From the NCBI GenBank assembly GCA_948567375.1, contig OX419761.1:23004501-23068500 (forward strand): a stretch of 64,000 nucleotides of DNA, written 5' to 3'. Below the pieces are notes generated by a model, which was not told the DNA's origin, ran no database searches, and saw only the letters and a list, made by a program, of their open reading frames with translations. Below, one piece after another: positions 46,301 through 57,800 of this stretch; positions within the stretch are counted from its first letter, which is position 1; every line of letters starts with the position of its first letter. The translations under genes were made by a program, and so were the position numbers. This DNA comes from Lunularia cruciata (Eukaryota; Streptophyta; Marchantiopsida; Lunulariales; Lunulariaceae).

Positions 46301-46807
46301 GAGATATGGGCGGGCAATCGATTCCTGAGTAGAAAATTTCAAACGGCTGCCTTAAATTTTGGCAGGAGGGCTGTAAGACACAGGGGAGAAAGTCGCAAGG
46401 CAGAAGTCGACAGACCCACACTGAGTCATAGCGAAGGTCACGTCCCAAACTACAAGGTATACACGTCGCAGCAAGGGAGACAAATAGTCGGAACTGTGTA
46501 GCAGCTGTAGATGGTGCGAACGAGCGATACAGAACTCAGTGCCCCAATTATGAAGTATTCCGAGGGTGACAGAGGCTATCACAAGACTCTGGAACGACAC
46601 GAATTCAAATTAACTACGATGCGTCATGGGTTCTAAAATCGTGAAAGGACACGTAAAACCCCAAGCAACAAGAAGAGCTCGATTCAAATTGTGACATCTA
46701 CACAATACACAACCTTCGAGAGTGGAGGAAAATCGAAAGCTGCGTCACCAGGCTAACATGACAACTAGAGCGAAATCTCTCAACCAAACCTTACCCCAGA
46801 ACACCAT
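43309..46807 (-). CDS. Nucleoplasmin-domain FKBP peptidyl-prolyl isomerase (FKBP43/53 type)
   Basis: Eight exons on the minus strand: 46795-46807, 45829-45914, 45226-45550, 44746-44998, 44205-44613, 43952-44039, 43689-43730, 43309-43439. They give 448 aa with consistent phases. The ATG at 46807 has an in-frame TGA nine codons upstream. Residues 1-100 form the nucleoplasmin-like fold ([25 protein letters not shown]). An acidic tract follows (about 101-137), then a Lys/Ala/Pro-rich basic linker. The C-terminal PPIase domain (about 350-448) has [34 protein letters not shown] and FDVELVNVK. Plant relatives act as nucleolar histone chaperones at rDNA. The usual His of the FKBP12 active site is replaced (AYGAKGVPG), as in many members. 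Two donors use GTCAGC, and the exon 5 end rests on the KIKY/VGMIY join. Confidence 0.9.
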
Positions 46808-47058
46808 TGTCGTTCGAGAGTCCTTCCTAATTCAAATTCTTGTCTCCTCGTCCGGGAATGCCGATTACCAAGCTGGTTCACGGAGAAAGTACTGAATCGG
46901 AGCTGTAGAGAGGAGAGGACACCGATGGGTCCTCGCTACAATTATGTTCTCAACTTAGAAACATGATATCGGAAAGAGCGCTGTCCAGTTGAACCGAGCT
47001 GGCGGCGCATGGAAAATTAAGCCAAGTCTTCCGCCTAGACAACTGTGCGTAGTGGTGG

Positions 47059-47120
47059 CTAGGGTTTGGGAACAGCTTCCGGGACACATCTACAAAGGGT
47101 GAGATCCAGGTTAGGGTTTT
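47059..47120 (-). promoter_or_regulatory. Two telo-box motifs upstream of the FKBP gene
   Basis: On the minus strand, AAAACCCTAAC (47110-47120) and AAACCCTAG (47059-47067) lie about 250-310 bp upstream of the FKBP start codon. Telo boxes are common in plant promoters of ribosome-biogenesis and nucleolar protein genes. That fits the predicted nucleolar role. Activity is inferred. Confidence 0.5.
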
Positions 47121-48647
47121 AGACTGTACTTCAATTGAAATCGGGACGTGTAACGGTCCTCACTTTTGTCTTATGCAGGAGGGTCCCAAAATGCTCACCG
47201 GAAAGAGGAGGCGATGGCGTAGAAAACACGAAGGATAGGACTGTTTCAGGAAGGATTTCATGATCCATCAGTTTCGGAAGCGGAGGAAATTATTTCAAGA
47301 AAATGCTATCTATTTTGACATAGAAGGTACCATACGTACGATATATGGAGAGAACTGACCCCTCGATTTAGACGCGGACAACAATCTCGCCAAGTTTCTC
47401 AATCAGTACTATGAAGAACATAGAATATATAGTCATTTCGAAATCGTATACCTTTCGAAATTTATGATATGTAGATGACTTGACTTAAATATAACTAAAA
47501 CAGATGACATTGAGATCCAAGACAAGATTCCTAGGTTAAATTGATAGGTTCCTAGGTTCCGCTATCAATCTATATTTATAATTAGAGCTTTCCTCAAGCA
47601 AATATAAAGAGCCTCCTAGCAGATAAAATATGCTCAGCTGAAGATGAAGCATCAAAAAACATGATTCCACATTTCCATATAATCCTTTGGAGAGAATATG
47701 CTCCACTTTGAACCAAACTTGGGACCGGCTAGAAAACTTGTTATAATCACTTCTTCGTAAGAGGTAATTGTCCCATTTATTTTGCAGTTATTTCTTTTTC
47801 TTGATTATAATGGAAGGATTATGGAATAAAACTTTACCTCAATCAGCCAAATTTAAGATACTTGCAATTTTCCAAAAGAGGAGAAATTCGATTCAAATTG
47901 ATACTTGGATTTAGTTTGAGTGAAGTCTTTAGTGAAGAAATATTTTTCTTTACTTTATATTCGATGATGTTTGTATACAAGAGAGCAATGCGAGAGAGAT
48001 TATTGAGTGAAGACTTTAATGAACAAATTTTCTCTTTCTCTTCAAATCCATTAAAGTCTTTATACAAAAAGATTGGGAGATAGAAAAGCTCGATCTATTT
48101 CAAACTCTACATATCAATAAGAAAATATGAATTTTAGATCGTTCATTTCTTAGTAACTACTATAATGATAAAATGAATTGTGTTCTTTATTCCAAGGTGG
48201 ATTAATATGAAATATCTGTTTATATTGAGGATGTTACGTTTACAAATGAAAATGATGTATGTTTTAAATATTTTATTTTTTATATGCATATTCAGCTTCC
48301 TTCAGATTACCATTTAACTTATCCATCTACTACATATAATTAAAACTTGAAGTTGATTGTCATGTAAGCTTTAGAAAGAGTCTATTCTTTGAAATAAAAA
48401 GTAATATCTTACAGTAAAGTTGATTGATAAACTTTGAGATATATATATATAAAAGCAATGCATATGGTTATCCAAACTTTATAAAAAAATTTGCCCAAAA
48501 TAAATCTATATCTAAAAACATAAATTTGGATTTGGATTTTTAATATTTTAAAGGAAATTATATGACAAGGTATGGCGTGCATGGCTCTACCTCATCAAGA
48601 ATAAGCTTTTAAAGAATATAAAATTTTATATCTCCTTTCAATATGGT

Positions 48648-48841
48648 AAAACAAAGGCATTCTTACTTATTCTTTGCAAAGTTATATGATTACCTAGGTA
48701 AGGCAAATACAGGCCTTTGTATATGCAATATAAACTTATTCTCTTACCTATGCATTGCAAAGCTAGGCACCTACTTATGCATGTGAAATCGATATACTTA
48801 CCTATGTACATCAAGCCAAAGTGCATACCTATGCATGACAA
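48648..48841 (-). repeat. Degenerate 27-bp minisatellite (about 7 units)
   Basis: On the plus strand, TTACCTATGCAT-like cores recur every 27 bp. On the minus strand it is open for 67 codons and reads as 9-residue units of the form L-x-C-I-G-K-x-I-x (for example LQCIGKRIS, LYCIYKGLY). No start context or gene neighbours support a protein. Confidence 0.65.
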
Positions 48842-49363
48842 ACCTAAAGCATCATTTTTATTAATTTTCTTTTAAAGAAAAATAGCTAAAATAGGAATAT
48901 CTATGTTTTGATAGGTTTGTTTCTTCCTTTTAGCATAGATGAGTTAGATTAATCATTCTCAAGTGATGGTAAAAGTGGTTAAATATTAGTAGAGAGTTTA
49001 TGATCTTTACTAATATTTAACCATTTTCAAAAAAACAAAAAAAATTCTTATTATTTAAGTAATGAAATCATTATTCTCAAATAAAATATATAATTTATCC
49101 TTTTAGTACATTTACCTTTATATACCAACACAATATCTTTGATTCTTGACCAACGAGAGTTGAGACTCAATGGTTTACTACACAACTAGAAATAAAACTT
49201 AGGATAATATAATTTAAAAGAAAGTAAGAAAAAAAGATTCACATGCACAATATATATATTATTGATATTTATTTTGCCAGTATTAAACTATTTTCCCTTT
49301 TGCTTTCACTTTGATTATCAAATTATAATTTTTTGGGAAAACTACATTGATGCAAACATAGGC

Positions 49364-49368
<5 letters not shown>

Positions 49369-49430
<62 letters not shown>
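49369..49430. repeat. TA dinucleotide microsatellite
   Basis: About 31 uninterrupted TA units, followed by CATATATAGG. Confidence 0.95.
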
Positions 49431-49436
<6 letters not shown>

Positions 49437-50362
49437 TAGGAATAAGGAAATACAGAGATGACGATAAAAACAAGAATTTAGACAAAATAAGTTCTTTCAA
49501 GAACTAAACAAGTGTATTCAAGGAGGCAGTAATAACTATGTTTGAATATATAGAAATAATATTAAGTATGTCTATAAATTCTAAATTGCATGTCAAAGTA
49601 GAGTAGACATATATGACTTAACAATATTGCACACACTTTATCCATGGTATAAGTCCAAACTTGTTCTATAAAGTTTATTAGTCTAGAAATAAAGATGAAG
49701 TATAAGGTAGAGGTATGTTCAAAAAGTCATATAAGCAAATTTACTTCTTTTACAACATCTTATTTGCTTGGATACATCTATAAAAGATTAAAAGAGAATT
49801 ATTTTTCTGAGTGTTGATGATGAACTTAACACTAGGAGAACTTCTTGCTTTCTTCTTTATAATCATAATTATAAGATTGTTTATGCTCTTTCCTTAAAAA
49901 TACATGGAGCTCTTAATAATAGAGCTCTTAGAGATAATCATATAATAATATGATTATTGGTTTCTTTTTTGTAATCAATAGAGATTTTTCTTCTTTTAGA
50001 AAGAATTTGCTTCTTACAAACCTTACCTTAAAGATTTTGTATTTAATATGAGATAGCAATCCTCTCCAATTGTACCTTCCTCTTTTCATGCAAAGCAAGA
50101 TTTTAGTATTCAAAGTGAGAGAGATTTAATCTAAATTTATTACTTGTTGAATGTTGGTACATTTATTGTATTATCACCCACAATTGAATCTCTATATCAA
50201 AATATAGTTGATGTAGATCTATAATTTTAAAAAAATACTTATTGATCTTAAGAATTATATGAGACAAGTCTATTAAAGAAGAATAAATTGATTGAATATG
50301 TTAAATTATATTTGTAGAAATTTAAGAGTTACATAAGATATAAAACCGGGTCAAAAGTTGGA

Positions 50363-50535
50363 AAGAAAAAATCACATAACTTGTCCAATAGAAGAATTAG
50401 AAGACTCATGATAGATCAAAGATGGATATTTGTCAAGAAAAAATCACATTACTTGTCAACAGAATAATTAGAAGACTCATGATAGATCAAAGATGGATTT
50501 TTGTCAGAAAAAATCACATTATTTGTCAACAAAAG
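50363..50535 (+). repeat. About 73-bp tandem repeat, 2.4 units
   Basis: Units start GAAAAAATCACAT at about 50365, 50437 and 50507. The first two contain TTAGAAGACTCATGATAGAT and CAAAGATGGAT in full, and the third is partial. Confidence 0.8.
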
Positions 50536-51812
50536 AAAATCCAGTATGAGTATTTTTGTTGAGAGATCAATTTAGACTTAGACACAATTATTTTGGTATT
50601 TGGAAGATATTGTTAAGAATATACTACTCTAATTGCTTAAGATTCTCTAAATCTATATATAGGAAGAGCATTTTTGCCTTATAAATAGAGAAAGAAGGTA
50701 TCTCAACTAACATAAATTATAAATCATCGAAACTGCCTTAAGAAAAACATACAATAATTTGTCCTACTTTTTACTAATACTTCATACAATTCTCCACTTT
50801 TATTATCTAATTACACATTTTATATTCTATAATATTAGTTATTTATATCTGATTTCTTTTTAATTAGAGATTTAATTAGAAACAGAAAATTTTCTTTCAT
50901 CCGTTTTGGTATCAAAATAGGGAATACAAATTAATTAATTAATCATAAATAATTTTGTAGATCTGATAATTTCTATCAAACCTTCTAATATGTTCACTTT
51001 TAATATTTTCATCTGATGATCTAATTTTCAATATTTAATATCCAAAATGATTTGGACGAGACCAAGTTACTGAAGAGAGTAAGAAATATATAGAAAAATA
51101 TGCTAAAACATTATGAGAAAACATCCATCTTCTTTAAAGAGTCTAAAAAATCGACCTCTAATGGAACTCCCAAATTGGTGCGCAAGTAGATGTTCTTGAG
51201 TGAGACCGCATAATCATTACCCAACTGGACTCCAATGTGCAGTTCAATAATCCACTTCAAAAGCAGAACAACTCCATGCTCTTTTCATTGCCAAGCAGAA
51301 TAGCTGGTTGGTATCAGAGGCTCTTGATGATTCCAAAGCGAGAGAAGTATCATAGGTTTGATTGAACGGAGACATTCTCTAAGCACATGTTGATGTTAGC
51401 TTCTCCTGTTTAAATTATATCTGTATCTTTTATATTTTGGAGGGACACATGAGATCATATTGCACCTCCTCACATCTGTTGTAGGACGAAGATAACCCAG
51501 GTGATATAGGTGTAGGTTGTTCCCGACGCCTTAAAAAGATTCGCCTTCCTAATCATGCAACGATTGCAAATCCAAACACAGTAAATCTAATGGCTACACT
51601 GCAGTTAGTACGTCACTTAAGGATACAGAGTTTGGTAAGAAAGAGTTTCATGATTATTCTTCCTTCATGCTAAAACATCGAATACTGAAAAGTTAATCCC
51701 GTGTTAAGTCAACTTAAGTGCGTCAAGTTTAGTTCAGAATCCTAGCTAATCTAATGTCAAGATGGCCTCAAATGTCAATTGAGTTCCTTACATGAGTAGC
51801 TGGCTGGTGATT

Positions 51813-54800
51813 TCAACTCATTCTGGAGCGAGGCAAAGGCTTACGTTCAGGTTTCGGTGAGCGATGGGGGGAAGATGGTCTGGGCATTGGAGATCGAGTT
51901 GGACTGGAAGGTCGGGAGGGGGAGCCTGAACGAGATGATGGTGGAGTAGGGGAGGAGTCATTATATCTCGAGGGTCGAGGATGCAAATTGGATGATCGAG
52001 GAGCATGGGCCACAACACCCCGTTTATAGTTCGAGGTAGAGGGTTTCAGGCCTTCCGTGCGCCTAGTCATTTTATCGAGAGGGCTCGGGCTCGCTTCCAG
52101 TTTGTCCAAGTCCAACAAGAAATCCTTCCTTCCCAAAGCGCTTTTGCGTCTCAGATGATCATCCGCCTTCGAACGCCCTCCGAGGTTGGATGGCCCTCGG
52201 GACTTTCTACTAGCAGCTCCACTTTTCAAAGGTAATAGCCCCGCTTCCCCAAGCACCGATTTCCCTGCAATTATGGCCACATCATTAGACAAGGTCAATG
52301 GGGTCTGATTTCAAGATATGCTTACTCTCGCTCCCCTCCAATGCTAGCTCAAGGTAATTGGCACCATGTCAAGGATGAATCTCAAACTTAACTGCAGTCG
52401 CTGGTCTGTCTAGATGCAGACCCAGCGAGATCACTTCAGTTTAACATCTCCAACACTAAGAAGAATCACCAGTGTTAGTGTCAGCATAAACCAAGCGAGA
52501 AATGGAATTAGGGGAAGTTACTTGGAGGTGGCGTAGGTCCCTGCATAAGGGGAACTGGCACCAATGCATCATCTGTATGACGAGTAACTATCTGGAAGCC
52601 GCTACTCCTTCGTCTCCCGTAGCGTCCTAGTGTTTCGGTCCTATTGAGATCTTCCAACTCATCATCGTTTACTACTTCCCTCCATGTTAATCGCCGGGGC
52701 AGTAGCAGCTTGTCTTCAGTTTTCAAACTACCTTCTGCTCCTTTGGTACTTTTCTTTTCCGGATCTGAATCTGCATCGTCATGATAGTCTTCTTCTTCTT
52801 CCTCTTCCTCTTCCTCTTCCTCCTGTTGGCCTGGAGTCTTACTCTCATCTCCGTTTCTAAGTACAGCGTCTCTTGCTACAGCGATTTCCTTCTGCAATGG
52901 TGAGGGACCGTCGTGGTCATCTATATCAAGAGGTCTTTCAGGCTCCAGTTCAGTGGTTGGTATATGTTCAACGAAATCTGGAGCGTCGTGGAAAAAGAAT
53001 CCATCCATCCAACCATGTTCTATTTCTCTCATAATCTGAGAGTCCATAGGGGCTGATCTATTTTTGAATAGTTCCCAGGTTGCTCCGGGTAATAGTGCTG
53101 CTATGGGACAAAGCAAAAGCAGCAACCAAAACGTTGGGGTCGTGGTCAGCTTTGCGCCGATTCCACTGAGTTCGGACAGATGACCAGTCCAGTTGAAAAC
53201 AAACGATAGGAGATACAAGCCTAGAATCCAAAGAAAAGCTGAAAAGATCAGAGCTGTGAAGTGTAGTGACGTGAAATTATGCATTCGAGAAATTTGTTTC
53301 AGATTGACAATGAATACAGCCATCGTGAACGTCGTTGCTCCAAGAGTCCATATCCCTGCGGTTTCTCCGTCTCCTCTGCAAAATTTCAACCCCAATCACT
53401 AGCTGTAAAGAGAAATGAGTTGTCTCCAGGCATTTTCACAACTGGGATGTTGAATTGGTATACGAAGCGCCATGGCCATATGCCAATGACAACTTGCATG
53501 TGTTCAGTCTATCAAGCAGTTCCTACTAGCTTAGAGCGTAACTATTTCAAGTGAGCCAAATTATGACGGGATAGAAGAAGCCCTTACTCGATGCTCTGAC
53601 TCCAAATTAACGGGAAGAAGAAAGACACCAAGGAGTCCCAAAAACCGCTTATAATCCAGCCTATGACACTCCAAAAGAATTGGCCTCTCCTTTCACTTTG
53701 CGTTTCCATGTAAAGCTGAGGGTTATTCTCTGCTGTGCAATCGCACATATCTTTATCAAGAATTGCGAAACACAACGTCGGCAAAGACGTCCACAGCAGA
53801 TTGTAAGTCGAAATCTCTGCTGCAGTGTGAATACTTTGAGCCGAAAACCCCGAGAAGAATGCGAAATACACATTCCCCAATGCATAGACGATGTTCTTGT
53901 AGAAGGCGTAAATTACCAATTCTTTGTTTCGCTTGTACGACCTGCAAGATGCACGGCATCGACGACGAAAATTTAACTGTTATGAGCAAATGTTGTTGCT
54001 TCAGGGTAGGATGGAAGGACTACAGTGGCCCTCTTGTATTGTCGCTCGAATGTTGATGTGTTGGATTCTCCATGTTCATGTACTTGGCAGTTCACTTCAA
54101 GTTTATAGATGGGTAAGGGAAGATGGAATTAATTAATAGTCATGAAACTCGTAAACAAAGCTGTGAACGACCTAACTTGCTTCTTCTGAAGCTGGACTTA
54201 AGTTCCCCAGCGAAGATGCCAAGGGAAAGTACCATCTGCCGTGAACAAGAAGAAGGCGCCCAAGATGGCGGAATCTAGTAATGGCGTAATCACTGGCCAA
54301 CACTGCAGCCATTCCTTCACGACCTCCGATTCCCACTCCTATTTGGGCTACTTTCAGCATTCCGACATCATTTGCTCCGTCTCCGATTGAGAGAGTCACT
54401 CCGTTACCGTGTTCTTTCACCAACCTGGTAACCTGCGAGCTGATATTTTCTAGTTACCTTAAAGACATTGTGACACTTAAAATCTTAGTTGTGTTCGTGA
54501 CCGTGATTTGAAGCATAATGACAGTGGGCACATTCTCATGCCCATTGTCATTATGCTTCCACAACATCCTCTCTTATCAGACTACATTCGTTCAGTTCAG
54601 ATTATAATCTGAACTGAACGAATGTAGTCTCTTGAGGTGAAAGCAATTAGGTCGGAGCTGAAACCAATTGACAAATGACTCAGGAGTTATATACTTCACC
54701 TGGGCTTTTTGTATGGGGGATACTCGGCAGCAAATAACGGATCGACAAAGTTGGCAAAGCTCCAGAAATACCAGCTTGTTGTTGTCTTCCAACGCGACCG

Positions 54801-57800
54801 ACAAGGAGTTACCTTCAATTACGATTGCCATGTCGGAATGATACGATCCTTCTGGAACAACCATGAGGAAAAAGCATGGTAAGGGACGATTAGATTACAA
54901 GTACAAACGCCACTCGCTCTCATTCCTTCGCCTGTAAGAGCAAATGATGGCAAACTGCTCCGTCGGAAGCTATTAGCAGTCAATTTCATTGAACTGATTG
55001 CCAGAGGGGAAGAAAGGTGCATTTTCTACATATCCGTCCCGCGAGCTGACATTCTTTTTTTCTTGTATAAGTATATGCAACGAAGTCCTGTTACATTTTA
55101 CAGTTCAGTATGCATCAACTGGAAAACCCGATCGCTATGACCAGTCAAGCGCCATGGTCAGGATCGAAAATCTGATCTGTAGATCGCGATTAAGTTTGTA
55201 TTCCTTTATTATCTTGCTGTCTAAGATGTTTTATGTCTATCTCCTTGGGTCTTCCTGGGAGTTCTAGATGTTCTCCATGAAAACGCTTCTATCCTAAAGA
55301 AAATATTTAAGAGAATAAAGCACTTTTTCTACCAGACGAAGCGTCTCGATTAACCTTATTTGACATCAGGCTGTTCGAAAATAGATCAGGAGGTAGCAGC
55401 TTGGTGCGACCTTCTCTGAGGGCTGCATGCTAGCTACTCCCTGACACATAAAGAAAGAAATGCTGTCAATCCAAAGCTTGTATCAAGTAATGTGATTCAC
55501 CCATCCTCAACTTGGAATGTTGTTGTCTCCTTGCTTCATCCAGCATACTTCGGAGCATTTGAGGTACAGACTTCTGCACAGCATCTGACATCAGAAATAA
55601 ATGCATCGAGTCGGCCAGGAGATTGCAGGAGAGCGCCACCGAGACTGATGTTTCCAACTTGTCTCCAGTTAGCACCTGTATTTTGAAGCATGGGCAAACA
55701 CGTGGATAAACTTGATGCTGTACATTTAACTCGCTAGACAGACTTTTGCATATATATAGATATATAACTTTTAATTGATGACCAATCAACTTGATAAGTG
55801 GTGGGCAAGATGTAAGATCTTTATATGAGCTTCCGACAATATCAACTGTTTAAATTTGCATCTTAATGATCAATCAGTCCGTGAAAGGCCTAATTATGGA
55901 CTTCTAGGAGCCATCTGCACTTACCCACACTTTTATGCCAGCCAGAGCAAGGACTGTTATGGTTTCTGGTACCCCTGCTTGTAGCTTATCCTCAACTGCC
56001 GTTACGCCCAAAAGAATCTGTCATAGTAACATCAATCTCTCAAGTACTCAATATGGTAAGAGCAGCGGCTTCTCTTTCCCATGCAGTCGTACAGGAGAGG
56101 CCTTTTCCCTTCCACAATATTTCCCTACCAATATAAGTCTCTAGCATAGAACTCTATTGGGGCTTAGCCCCTTTTTACCTTTCTTTTTTCTCTCCCTTGT
56201 ACGGCTTGATGGGGTCTTCCCATCCTTCGTGTTTTCTACGCAGTCGCTCTTTCCTTCACATTTCTCTAACATATAAGACAGTGTAGAAACAGTTGATTTC
56301 TTGTACTCCCAAGATGCCTTAAAGTAGAGTTCAGAAATCTAACCATATCTCTTTCAATAGCCTCTGCAACCGTTGCCACCTTCTCGTCTCGCTCATCCAA
56401 AGCAACGCTTGCAGCACGAAATTGATCGGCCCATTGTTCGTACTCAGCGTCAGATAACTATATATACAAGGTATGAGTCCATCATGATCAGACCCTAGGA
56501 TGCTATCTGTGTGTGACCAAACGTTGATCAAGCTAGCGAGGAAGACCTCAAGCTAAAATTATGAAAGTCAACATGACTGAATATCATGGCTGAAAAGGTA
56601 ACCCTAGGAGAGCCGCCGACTTCAACTATCGACCATGTATGATCCACACTCCATCAACTCTTCAATTAGTCCTGAGGGCTTGAATTACTTTGTCATCTAG
56701 GAATTTAAACCATCTCGGAAGGATTCGCACTTAATCTGAATTAAATCCAACTGACTTAAAATTAGGTTGAATAGCGAAATCTATTTAGGAGAGGGAATCT
56801 ACCATATATTTGAGAACCCTACTAAAGCATTAAGACAAGCTGTCATGACCCTTCAAGTTTATTTCAGCTTTTGAATGCCTCAAATGATAGATAATGCTGT
56901 TAAAATCTCATGAGTTCAGATTATGCTTCTGTCATTCCACCAAATGGTGCTGTTACACCGAATAGAAGTTTCAGCGATAGTTTGTAGACAGAAAAGGAAA
57001 CGATTCTCGACGGCATCGAAATCAAATCAAATGGTCACGGCCTTATTCTGGAGAATACCTCACGTTCTGCCATGCACAGTGTTCGGTATCCACATCGTGC
57101 AAAATCCTCAAGTTGTTGCAAAGTAGATTCTATGATTTTATCTTGATCCTTTCCCAGCCTCTTGAAGAGAACTGTATCTGCACCTTTACAATACAGTTTG
57201 ATCCTGTTGCATTGACAGATTAATTTACTCAACACAAAACTGTACGGATGATTATCACATGTAGTACAAGCTCAACTCTTTACATTACAAGTTCAGGATT
57301 GGGATCAGCTAGCACGACCTTCCTTTTGAATCTCTGCAAATGATGCTCATTCTTCTTCTCTCACTTGTAAATTCTAAAGTCGCCAAGATATCAAACTTCT
57401 GTAATCCAAGACCCTAAAGAACATACCAAAGAAACAGAATAAAATGAATTAAGATGCGAGGCTCAGAAATCCAGCATAACTTGCTCGCTGTCTACATCAT
57501 AAGTTCTTTCAACTGAATTACAGAACTTGAGTTGGATGTGAAATATAGATAAATCATCAATTTGAATGTGAACGCATTCAAGTTCTTGTTATTTCTTCCA
57601 CATTCAGAAGCAGGTCCCACAGAATTAAGAAACAACATTTATTAGATCCTGAAGAAGAATTTCCTTTTCAAGTACAGCCCATAACTATTAAGTCTTGTAA
57701 GCCAAACCATGCATTGTAATACTTTCCACTCTAGACTCTAATCTTCCATGTTCCCTACTAAAGACTTCCATCTGACCTTTTGCAGTCAAAGAGACTTAAA

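Larger units (their letters stand above)
47130..51812. other. AT-rich intergenic region
   Basis: No gene is recognised. It contains a 27-bp minisatellite (48648-48841), a long TA microsatellite (49369-49430) and a 73-bp tandem repeat (50363-50535). Two tRNA-iMet primer-site-like strings, TTGGTATCA (50906) and TTGGTATCAGAG (51308), hint at LTR-element debris. Confidence 0.6.

Noticed and set aside
49262-49507. 81-codon frame across the TA microsatellite
   Set aside because: It is mostly Ile/Tyr codons generated by the TA repeat.
53680-54136. Several plus-strand open frames of 70-98 codons
   Set aside because: They overlap the membrane-domain exons of the P4-ATPase on the other strand and have no family pattern.
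54510-54559. MicroRNA precursor for the 21-bp-arm hairpin
   Set aside because: The arms are of miRNA length, but the stem is too short for a plant precursor and there is no evidence of expression. It is kept only as a hairpin finding.
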